This document shows, piece by piece, positions 1 through 5,663 of a stretch of DNA of 5,663 bases. The translations under genes were made by a program, and so were the position numbers. The stretch is taken from NCBI GenBank assembly GCA_031261145.1, contig JAISJX010000426.1, positions 1-5,663 on the forward strand, read 5' to 3'. Positions within the stretch are counted from its first letter, which is position 1, and every line of letters begins with the position of its first letter. This DNA is from Tannerella sp. Its GTDB lineage: Bacteria > Bacteroidota > Bacteroidia > Bacteroidales > Tannerellaceae. The notes under the pieces were generated by a model. That model saw only the letters and a program-made list of their open reading frames with translations, searched no databases and was not told where the DNA came from.

Positions 1-20
1 AAAATTCAAATAAAATGAAT

Positions 21-82
21 ATTACTTCGTTTCACTCGCAATGACACTGACTGTTGCATCATTGCGAACGAAACGAAGTAAT
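21..82. repeat. Imperfect palindromic intergenic element, possibly a dispersed repeat
   Basis: Two 24-base arms (21-44 and 59-82) are reverse complements except for two adjacent positions (34-35 against 68-69), around a 14-base loop (45-58). The left arm opens with ATTACTTCGTTTC and closes with TCGCAATGA; the right arm mirrors both blocks. A palindrome this long outside a gene is not expected by chance. The words resemble a class of short intergenic palindromes (CATTGCGA...GAAACGAAGTAATCC type) that I recall as recurring in several bacterial genomes, but membership is inferred. It lies beyond the likely folB terminator and overlaps no convincing gene. It could be a REP-like or MITE-like element, or a second transcription stop or RNA-stabilising hairpin. 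No flanking target-site duplication is evident. Confidence 0.7.
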
Positions 83-87
83 CCGGT

Positions 88-113
88 AAAAAAAATTCCG
101 CGCCAACGAGGAA
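88..113 (-). terminator. Likely Rho-independent terminator of folB
   Basis: Read on the minus strand, a stem TTCCTCG / CGCGGAA (6 of 7 pairs, one T-C mismatch) closes a TTGG tetraloop at 96-113. It runs directly into a tract of eight T (plus-strand A tract 88-95). The hairpin begins 14 bases past the folB stop codon, where an intrinsic terminator would be expected. The stem is short and has one mismatch, so efficiency is uncertain. Confidence 0.55.
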
Positions 114-127
114 GATATCTGCGATTC

Positions 128-487
128 TCACCACGTATCCTCAAGAACAACCGAGGCGCTATGCACTTCCCCGACCAGCGGCGGATTCAATTTGGACAAC
201 CTTATCCTTACAAAGGACAGTTGGGGAAAACGGGACTTCAACGCACGCAATATCCTCCCGGCCACATGCTCCAGCAATTTGGACGGACATTCCATTTCGC
301 CTTTCACCACATCATACACATCCGCATAATTAATCGTATCATTCAGGTCATCCGTCAAAAACACGTCTTTCAGCGGAAACGAGTACGAAACATCAACCGT
401 AAAGTGATGTCCTACTTTTGTTTCCTGCGGAGAAACGCCATGATACGAATAAAATTTCATCGACTCTAACTCAATCCTTATTTCCAT
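128..487 (-). CDS. folB: Dihydroneopterin aldolase (FolB)
   Basis: Predicted cytoplasmic enzyme of tetrahydrofolate synthesis. The family cleaves 7,8-dihydroneopterin to 6-hydroxymethyl-7,8-dihydropterin and glycolaldehyde, and usually also epimerises the substrate. The product is 119 residues, a normal FolB length for the single T-fold domain. Family signatures are visible: FYSYHGVSPQE (12-22) with the conserved Glu22, INYADVY (52-58) with Tyr54, LLEHVA (71-76) with the pterin-binding Leu-Glu pair, and Lys99 in the RLSKLNPP segment, matching the catalytic Lys near position 100 in the family. The frame stays open upstream to an ATG at 580, but that 31-residue extension is hydrophobic, Phe/Ile/Tyr-rich, encoded by A+T-rich intergenic DNA and absent from the family, so the ATG at 485-487 is chosen. 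No clear Shine-Dalgarno is present. A weak promoter candidate is TATTTTTA on the minus strand at 507-514. The gene is divergent from the bactofilin gene and appears to be transcribed alone. Confidence 0.93.
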   Translation of the reverse strand: MEIRIELESMKFYSYHGVSPQETKVGHHFTVDVSYSFPLKDVFLTDDLNDTINYADVYDVVKGEMECPSKLLEHVAGRILRALKSRFPQLSFVRIRLSKLNPPLVGEVHSASVVLEDTW

Positions 488-547
488 TTTCACATCAATT
501 AATTGGTAAAAATAGTAAATAATCACAGTTAGAAAAAATATTATATC

Positions 548-555
548 TATATTTG
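548..555 (+). promoter_or_regulatory. Bacteroidota-type -7 promoter element for the bactofilin gene
   Basis: TATATTTG is an exact match to the TAnnTTTG -7 consensus of the Bacteroidota housekeeping sigma factor. It ends 23 bases before the bactofilin ATG, implying a short leader of roughly 15-20 bases. No good -33 TTTG/TTG element is visible at the usual spacing; the nearest candidate, TTAG at 529-532, is poor. The surrounding region is extremely A+T-rich, so an 8-base chance match is possible, but its position favours function. Confidence 0.5.
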
Positions 556-578
556 CAGAAAACCAAATAAAAAATATC

Positions 579-977
579 ATGGTACGAACGAAGCAAGAAG
601 AAATACCAAGTAATAACGGAGGTATTCACAACGTTTTAGCAACTGGAACCGTTATAAAGGGAACCGTTGTGTCAGAAACCGATATCCGTTTAGACGGACG
701 AATCGAAGGCGATATCAACTGTAAGGGAAAGATTGTCATCGGCCCCAAAGGTAGTATTGTCGGAAATATTATTTCGGAAAATGCCGAGATTTTGGGAGAG
801 GTGGACGGTTCTATCCGGATCAGGGAGAAACTCGTTTTCAAATCAACTGCCAAAATCAAAGGCGACATTTATATGCAAACGCTTGAAGTTGAGCCGGGAA
901 CTCAATTCAACGGAACATGTACAATGGGCAAAAATTCGGTGGAAACGCCGTCTAAACCGACCGAGGGCAAGGGTTAA
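579..977 (+). CDS. Bactofilin family polymer-forming cytoskeletal protein
   Basis: Small cytoskeletal protein of the bactofilin (DUF583) family. Members self-assemble without nucleotides into filaments under the inner membrane and act in cell shape, stalk or pole organisation, or placement of cell-wall enzymes; the specific role here is unknown. The product is 132 residues. Residues about 19-117 show the family's short-period right-handed beta-helix pattern, with recurring Gly and Ile/Val every few residues: LATGTVIKGTV (20-30), DIRLDGRIEGDI (35-46), IVIGPKGSIVGNI (52-64), NAEILGEVDGSI (68-79), KGDIYMQTLEVEPGTQFNG (94-112). The ends are short, polar and probably disordered: a Lys/Glu-rich start and a Ser/Pro/Thr/Lys tail. 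There is no signal peptide or membrane segment. The ATG at 579 follows a TAnnTTTG promoter element and an A-rich leader. The gene stands alone, divergent from folB and convergent with malQ. No M23 peptidase partner, a frequent bactofilin neighbour, is visible. Confidence 0.92.
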   Translation: MVRTKQEEIPSNNGGIHNVLATGTVIKGTVVSETDIRLDGRIEGDINCKGKIVIGPKGSIVGNIISENAEILGEVDGSIRIREKLVFKSTAKIKGDIYMQTLEVEPGTQFNGTCTMGKNSVETPSKPTEGKG

Positions 978-989
978 GTTTAGCCTTGG

Positions 990-1041
990 CCGAAAAAGAA
1001 AGATGCGCTGTCACCTTCCGCTATGGAACAGCATAGCGCAT
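990..1041 (-). terminator. Possible terminator hairpin at the malQ 3' end
   Basis: On the minus strand a 7-base stem, ATGCGCT (1035-1041) with AGCGCAT (1003-1009), encloses 25 bases containing an inner TTCC/GGAA pairing. It is followed by the T-rich stretch CTTTCTTTTTC. The malQ stop codon (1011-1013) lies inside the loop, so the 5' arm is still coding. The large loop and interrupted T tract make it a moderate candidate. It fills the 33-base gap between the convergent malQ and bactofilin genes, so it could also slow rightward transcription, though the plus-strand side lacks a good T tract. Confidence 0.4.
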
Positions 1042-3695
1042 ATCTTTCGATTGAAACCGGTAGCATGCAAGAGCTTTTCGAGAGAAATGTGCATGCGGTA
1101 TCGCCAATAATGATGCGGATTGGCGGGGATGTTAATTCGTTCCTGCTCATAATCCGTACGCCTCAATTCGCCACTCATGGCTAACCAGTCTTGCAGGGGT
1201 ATAATTGTCAGCATGGAAGAGGCTTTCAGGTGATTGAACAGAATCTGTTCCGCAAGTTCGGGCGAACATTCGTCCGGTGCGTTCCCTGCTATCCGTAAAA
1301 CAGACTGACAGTAATGTTGCGTTTGTTCGGCGTCTTCTGTCCACCAGTTGCGTAGCGGGTTCATATCGTGCGTCGATGTAGTACAAACGGATAAGTACGG
1401 AAGCGATTGCAGGTCAGCGAAATCTATCCCGAATGTTTTGGGTGCGCGTTCCAGTTCCAGACTCAGAAGGTGCAACCCATCCATCACTTCATGCACCGAA
1501 TCCGGAATCATGCCTAAATCTTCCCCGCAAGTCAGCATCTTCGTGCCGGCAATCAACGGCGTCAAACGCTTCAAGGCTTCGGCCTTCCAAAAATCATGAT
1601 GCCGCTCATAGAAAAAGTAATCCGACAACGTATTATACGACAGGCGTTCATCCTCTGTCAGAAGACTTTGATACGCATACGACCGGGCGCCTGAAATACG
1701 TGGATGATATTTGGCGGTCTCATACGGATCTTCCAAAAAAAGGACTTCGTTTGCAATCGCAAACAGCCCCTCTTTTATTTTTACGGAAGCATCGTCCGTG
1801 CGTTCCGCAAACAAGGCTTCAATCTTTCGCTGGGTATCACAGAAAGGTTTAAGTATCACGTATTCATTCGCTACCGGCGTAAGATAATCCTTGATTACGC
1901 TTTCCGTTCCGTCACCAAATAAATCCTTTAAAAACCGGCTGGACAGTTGAGGTGTGACAAACCGTTCATCCCATTTCACCCCGTACCGTTCAATTTCTTC
2001 TACCGAAAAAGGCAAGGCCGGCCTGAAATGTCCGCACAATCCCTGCACGTAGTCCACCGGAATCTCCCAGATACGGAAAAATCCCAAAATATGGTCGATA
2101 CGAAACGCATCAAAATAATCTTCCAGTTTATGAAACCGCTTTTTCCACCACGAATACCGGTCTTTTTCCATCACATCCCAATTGTAGGTCGGGAAAGACC
2201 AGTTCTGCCCAATGGTTGAAAAGACGTCCGGCGGAGCGCCCGCCTGTTCGTCACAATTAAAGTAAGACGCTTCCGTCCACGTTTCCAGGCTCGTACGATG
2301 AACGCCAATCGGCAAATCGCCTTTCAAAATAACGCCTTTCGACCGGGCGTAATCCGATGCCGCCTTAAACTGCGTATGTATAACGAATTGCAGAAAACAG
2401 GTAAACATGATTTCGGGATAAGCCTCATGGCCCTTTCTACAAAGGCTTTGCACACGTGACGACCGATAAACGGCATTTTCGCCCCACTGAGAAAAATCAG
2501 CAGTATGGTATCTATCACGATAATAGCAAAAGGCGGCGTACGGAAGCAACCAAATCTTGTTTGCACGCCAAAACGACTTGAAAGCCGCACTTTTTAAAAT
2601 CTTCTCCCCTTCTTGTGCAAAGAAATCGCGGCAATAGAGTGTTTTATATTTTTCTACACCCTCATAATCAACCGATTCTCCCGCATTTAAAGTTTGCTGT
2701 ATCCGCCGGTAAAAGTCCGCCTTCTCCGGGTTATTCAACGCGCCCATTTCCTGCAACGAGATATACACCGGGTGCAGGGCATAAATCGAAATAGCGCTGT
2801 ACGGATACGAGTCCGCCCACGTATGCGTCCGGGTCGTATCGTTCATCGGCAAAACCTGAATCAGGCATTGATGCGTCTGCTCCGCCCAGTCTATAAGTAG
2901 CTTCAAATCATACATATCCCCTATACCAAAACTCTGTTCGGAGCGTAGCGAAAAAACGGGAATGACCGTCCCCGCCCCTTTCCATGCAGGAAGCGAATCC
3001 CGGTAAGGAAAATCGGTGACCACCACCGTTTCATTCTCTTCCTGAGGGATATGGGTGAGGAGCCTGTTGGCGCCCTTTTCCCAATGACAGAGCAGTCCCG
3101 CCTTGTCACGGACAAGGAATTTATATTCCAGCGGAAAAGTGACTTCATCCGCATTCAACCGGATTTCCCAATCCGGAAAATCAACGGCACACATTTTTTT
3201 AGACTGTTCCGGCGCCCAGAAGCCCAAACAATCCTGATTGCCTGCAAGATAAAGTTCCTGATTTCTCTCCACGCGAGGATTCGGAACGCGAATAAGGATG
3301 GTTCGGTTACTCCGTCCCCCTGTTTGCGGTTTCCGGCTTTCGCGTGCAAACCGGTTTTTCGTAAACGCCGATGTATAAAGCGCTATCTGAGGGGGCGTCA
3401 ACTGCCAATAGTCATACAGGATATAAACCGGCTGGGAGGCGTCAAACGTTACGCGATGTTTCTGTCCGGACGGCTCAACCTCAGAGCTTCCATCCGCATT
3501 GACAAGGATATACCGGTATCCGATTTCTTCAACGGAAGGTGAAATATCCGTCTGCAGCGTCCAGTATCCGCCTCCGGAATAGCTCATTTCCTTAGCCATA
3601 CCTGCCTGTCCGTCCCCTAACTCAGGAACGGAACCGGCAATGTATAACTTTTGTCCTGCGGCAGTCCAATAGTTGATATAAAAAGTAACCTTCAT
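1011..3695 (-). CDS. malQ: 4-alpha-glucanotransferase (amylomaltase, GH77) with two N-terminal CBM20 modules
   Basis: Predicted cytoplasmic enzyme that transfers alpha-1,4-glucan segments between maltooligosaccharides and releases glucose, for maltodextrin or glycogen use. The product is 894 residues, far longer than E. coli MalQ because of two starch-binding modules: about 1-97 (FYINYWTAAGQKLYIAGSVP) and about 133-220 (QELYLAGNQDCLGFW). The GH77 barrel starts near residue 240 (IPVFSLRSEQSFGIGD). Landmarks are DSYPYSAIS (296-304), KGDLPIGV (458-465), APPDVFS with GQNWSFPTYNWD (487-507), the nucleophile Asp534 in DAFRIDH, the acid/base Glu725 in CGEDLG, Asp777 in STHDMNPLRNWW, and the usual end motif NIPANPHHYWRYRMH. 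All three catalytic carboxylates are present. The start at 3695 is chosen because CBM20 homology begins at MKVTFYINYW. An ATG at 3731 would add 12 unrelated residues and overlap nrdJ. There is no signal peptide. The gene lies 16 bases after nrdJ, so cotranscription is plausible. Confidence 0.95.
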   Translation of the reverse strand: MKVTFYINYWTAAGQKLYIAGSVPELGDGQAGMAKEMSYSGGGYWTLQTDISPSVEEIGYRYILVNADGSSEVEPSGQKHRVTFDASQPVYILYDYWQLTPPQIALYTSAFTKNRFARESRKPQTGGRSNRTILIRVPNPRVERNQELYLAGNQDCLGFWAPEQSKKMCAVDFPDWEIRLNADEVTFPLEYKFLVRDKAGLLCHWEKGANRLLTHIPQEENETVVVTDFPYRDSLPAWKGAGTVIPVFSLRSEQSFGIGDMYDLKLLIDWAEQTHQCLIQVLPMNDTTRTHTWADSYPYSAISIYALHPVYISLQEMGALNNPEKADFYRRIQQTLNAGESVDYEGVEKYKTLYCRDFFAQEGEKILKSAAFKSFWRANKIWLLPYAAFCYYRDRYHTADFSQWGENAVYRSSRVQSLCRKGHEAYPEIMFTCFLQFVIHTQFKAASDYARSKGVILKGDLPIGVHRTSLETWTEASYFNCDEQAGAPPDVFSTIGQNWSFPTYNWDVMEKDRYSWWKKRFHKLEDYFDAFRIDHILGFFRIWEIPVDYVQGLCGHFRPALPFSVEEIERYGVKWDERFVTPQLSSRFLKDLFGDGTESVIKDYLTPVANEYVILKPFCDTQRKIEALFAERTDDASVKIKEGLFAIANEVLFLEDPYETAKYHPRISGARSYAYQSLLTEDERLSYNTLSDYFFYERHHDFWKAEALKRLTPLIAGTKMLTCGEDLGMIPDSVHEVMDGLHLLSLELERAPKTFGIDFADLQSLPYLSVCTTSTHDMNPLRNWWTEDAEQTQHYCQSVLRIAGNAPDECSPELAEQILFNHLKASSMLTIIPLQDWLAMSGELRRTDYEQERINIPANPHHYWRYRMHISLEKLLHATGFNRKICAMLFHSGR

Positions 3696-3711
3696 GGTTT
3701 GAACAGCTTGC

Positions 3712-5663
3712 TTATCCACACCTGGATGCACCGCAGTTGGTGCAAATCAGGCATCCTTCCTGATAGATGAGCGATTCAAATCCGCAGTTCGGACATTTCT
3801 GACCTTTCGCTTCGGTGCCATTCGGAAGGTATTTTTTCAACGCTCTTTCCACGCCGTTTTTCCACGTATTGATAGACTCATTATTGAGTTCCATCCCTTG
3901 CACCAACTTGACGACCTGATCAATCGGCATACCATAACGCAGTACGCTCGAAATAAATTTCGCATAATTCCAGTATTCCGGGGCGAATTTACTATCCAAG
4001 CCTTCCAGCGTCATTTTAAAACCGCGTTTGTTTTTAAACTGGAAATCATAATGTTTGTGTCCGTCTTCATCTCGGCTTTTGATAATCGTTCCCTTCGATA
4101 CGTTTTTCGGCAACATTATTCCCTCGTCGTCATCGGCCAGTCCGGTAAATATCTCATACGGACGACCGTTCAACAATCCGACAAAGGCAATCCATTTTTC
4201 CCGATTGTTCTGAAACTTAACAATATCCGCCTCCAATTCACGCGGACGGGTGGTCAGGATGATCGGCGGCTTCATGCAGTCTTCCTCTTTTTTCTTCTCT
4301 TTTTCCACCGACACCAATACGCCCGAACGGGAACCTTCACGATAGACCGTACATCCCTTACATCCCGATTTCCAAGCCTCTACGTACAAGGTATCGATCA
4401 ATTCTTCCGTCGCATCATTGGGCAGGTTGATCGTCACACTGATGGAATGATCCACCCAGCGCTGAATCCGTCCCTGCATCTTCACTTTCTGCACCCAATC
4501 CACATCATTGGACGTGGATTTATAATAAGGTGATTTCTCGACCAGTGCATTCACTTCTTCCTGCGTGTATTTCTTCACTACCGAGTAACCGTTTGCAATC
4601 ATCCAGGTTACAAACTTATGATGAAAAACAATATATTCTTCAAAAACGTCGCCCAATTCATCCACATGGTCCACCCGCGCCGACACATCGTTGGGATTCA
4701 CCTTCCGGCGGCGCTTATAAACCGGCAGGAAAACAGGCTCAATCCCGGAAGTCGTTTGCGTCATCAGACTGGTTGTTCCCGTAGGGGCTACCGTCAGACA
4801 GGCAATATTCCGGCGTCCGTATTTCACCATATCCTGATACAATTGTTCATCGGCTTTCCTCAAGCGATTGATAAACGGATTCTTTTCTTCCCGTTTGGCG
4901 TCGTAGATTTCAAAAGCGCCGCGTTCTTTCGCCAACAAAACCGATGAGCCATAAGCCGCCAACGCCAAAGTCTTCTGGACTTCTTCGGCAAATTCCGTAG
5001 CCTGTTCCGTTCCGTACCGGATATTCAGGGCTGCAAGCATATCTCCTTCCGCCGTGATTCCCACACCTGTACGCCGCCCTTGCAAGGTTTTCTTCTGAAT
5101 CTTTTCCCACAAATGACGCTCTGCGCTTTTGACTTCCAGCGATTCGGGATCCGAATCGATCTTTTCCAGAATCAATTCAATTTTTTCCGATTCCAAATCA
5201 ATAATATCATCCATAATCCGCTGTGCCAAAGCCACATGTTTTTTAAACAGGTCGAAATCGAAATAAGCGTCTTTCGTAAACGGATTCACTACATACGAAT
5301 ATTGGTTGATGGCTAACAACCGGCAACTGTCATAGGGGCACAACGGAATCTCGCCGCACGGATTCGTCGAAACCGTCTTAAAGCCCAAATCCGCATACGA
5401 ATCCGGCACAGATTCCCGGATAATCGTATCCCAGAATAGTACGCCCGGCTCCGCCGATTTCCACGCATTATGAATAATCTTCTTCCACAATGCCTGAGCA
5501 TCAATAACTTTTACATTCGTCGGATTCGGCGAATCTATCGGATACTGTTGCTGATAAGACGTACCCTCCACGGCCGCTTTCATAAAGTCATCGTCAATTT
5601 TCACAGACACATTGGCGCCCGTGACTTTTCCGTCCGTCATTTTAGCGTCAATAAACGATTCTG
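3712..5663 (-). CDS. nrdJ: Adenosylcobalamin-dependent (class II) ribonucleotide reductase, 3' part
   Basis: Catalytic subunit that reduces ribonucleotides to deoxyribonucleotides using a cobalamin-generated thiyl radical. The 5' end is cut by the window edge: the frame is open through 5663, reading ESFIDAK before the internal Met at 5640, so no start is visible and 649 complete residues are seen. Numbering from that Met: NPCGE (93-97) holds the radical Cys95 and Glu97. Cys106 in DSCRLLAINQ fits one of the redox-active pair; its partner should lie upstream. GRRTGVGITAEGDM is at 188-201 and the phosphate-binding PTGTTS at 286-291. GCKGCTVYREGSRSG (426-440) closes the barrel region. A charged Lys/Glu linker (446-454) leads to a TSCPD-type C-terminal domain (about 458-600) and a zinc-ribbon-like tail with Cys616, 619, 630, 633, 636 and 641, ending CG. 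Class II enzymes work with or without oxygen. Any cobalamin riboswitch or ATP-cone would be outside the window. Confidence 0.95.
   Translation of the reverse strand, partial: ESFIDAKMTDGKVTGANVSVKIDDDFMKAAVEGTSYQQQYPIDSPNPTNVKVIDAQALWKKIIHNAWKSAEPGVLFWDTIIRESVPDSYADLGFKTVSTNPCGEIPLCPYDSCRLLAINQYSYVVNPFTKDAYFDFDLFKKHVALAQRIMDDIIDLESEKIELILEKIDSDPESLEVKSAERHLWEKIQKKTLQGRRTGVGITAEGDMLAALNIRYGTEQATEFAEEVQKTLALAAYGSSVLLAKERGAFEIYDAKREEKNPFINRLRKADEQLYQDMVKYGRRNIACLTVAPTGTTSLMTQTTSGIEPVFLPVYKRRRKVNPNDVSARVDHVDELGDVFEEYIVFHHKFVTWMIANGYSVVKKYTQEEVNALVEKSPYYKSTSNDVDWVQKVKMQGRIQRWVDHSISVTINLPNDATEELIDTLYVEAWKSGCKGCTVYREGSRSGVLVSVEKEKKKEEDCMKPPIILTTRPRELEADIVKFQNNREKWIAFVGLLNGRPYEIFTGLADDDEGIMLPKNVSKGTIIKSRDEDGHKHYDFQFKNKRGFKMTLEGLDSKFAPEYWNYAKFISSVLRYGMPIDQVVKLVQGMELNNESINTWKNGVERALKKYLPNGTEAKGQKCPNCGFESLIYQEGCLICTNCGASRCG

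Noticed and set aside
4..20. Small inverted repeat ATTCA/TGAAT at the left edge
   Set aside because: It has only five A+T-rich pairs with a 7-base loop, which is too weak to call a structure; the terminator at 88-113 already explains the folB end.
41..469. Open frame of 142 codons on the plus strand opposite folB
   Set aside because: It starts inside the palindromic element, runs antisense to folB with Arg/His/Ile-rich composition and resembles no known protein.
488..580. N-terminal extension of FolB starting at the ATG complementary to 578-580
   Set aside because: It adds 31 Phe/Ile/Tyr-rich residues foreign to the family, encoded by A+T-rich promoter-like DNA, and its ATG would overlap the bactofilin start on the other strand. 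The shared CATG looks coincidental.
1742..1765. Partial resemblance to the left-edge repeat (ACTTCGTTT followed by GCAATCGCA)
   Set aside because: It lies within the malQ coding sequence, encodes family-consistent residues (FAIANEVLF) and lacks the second arm, so it is probably chance.
3696..3731. Upstream ATG for malQ overlapping the end of nrdJ
   Set aside because: The extra 12 residues match nothing in CBM20, and the domain begins exactly at the Met encoded at 3693-3695.
3898..4533. Open frame of 211 codons on the plus strand opposite nrdJ
   Set aside because: It is fully antisense to a well-conserved reductase region, has low-complexity Phe/His/Arg/Ile composition, no recognisable domain and no promoter or ribosome site.
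4611..4618. Minus-strand TAnnTTTG match (plus CAAACTTA) inside nrdJ
   Set aside because: It is an isolated 8-base match deep in coding sequence, about 900 bases from the malQ start and with no gene starting nearby.

Overview
The window looks like ordinary core-metabolism DNA from a member of the Bacteroidota, most likely order Bacteroidales. Three things point there. A 4-alpha-glucanotransferase carries two N-terminal starch-binding modules. The bactofilin start has a TAnnTTTG-type -7 promoter element with no Shine-Dalgarno sequence. A long adenosylcobalamin-dependent ribonucleotide reductase has a cysteine-rich tail. The lineage is inferred from protein resemblance and promoter style, not from a marker gene.

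Layout from left to right. Positions 1-127 are non-coding. They hold a large imperfect palindrome (21-82), which looks like a dispersed intergenic repeat, and then a likely intrinsic terminator (88-113) for the leftward gene folB. folB (dihydroneopterin aldolase, folate synthesis) lies at 128-487 on the minus strand. A 91-base, very A+T-rich divergent intergenic region (488-578) separates it from a rightward bactofilin gene (579-977), which encodes a polymer-forming cytoskeletal protein. The bactofilin gene converges on malQ (1011-3695, minus) across only 33 bases. A hairpin with a T-rich flank at that junction probably ends the malQ transcript. Immediately upstream of malQ, with a 16-base gap and the same orientation, is the 3' part of nrdJ (3712 to beyond the right edge, minus), a class II ribonucleotide reductase whose N-terminal part lies outside the window.

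The genes do not form one pathway: folate synthesis, cell-shape scaffold, maltodextrin processing and deoxyribonucleotide synthesis. The likely transcription units are nrdJ-malQ (leftward, possibly cotranscribed), bactofilin alone (rightward) and folB alone (leftward). All recognisable catalytic residues are present in the three enzymes, and no frameshift, insertion sequence, tRNA, rRNA or CRISPR array is visible. I see no previously undescribed system here. The items most worth a second look are the palindromic repeat at the left edge, the overlapping hairpins at the malQ/bactofilin junction, and the close pairing of nrdJ with malQ.
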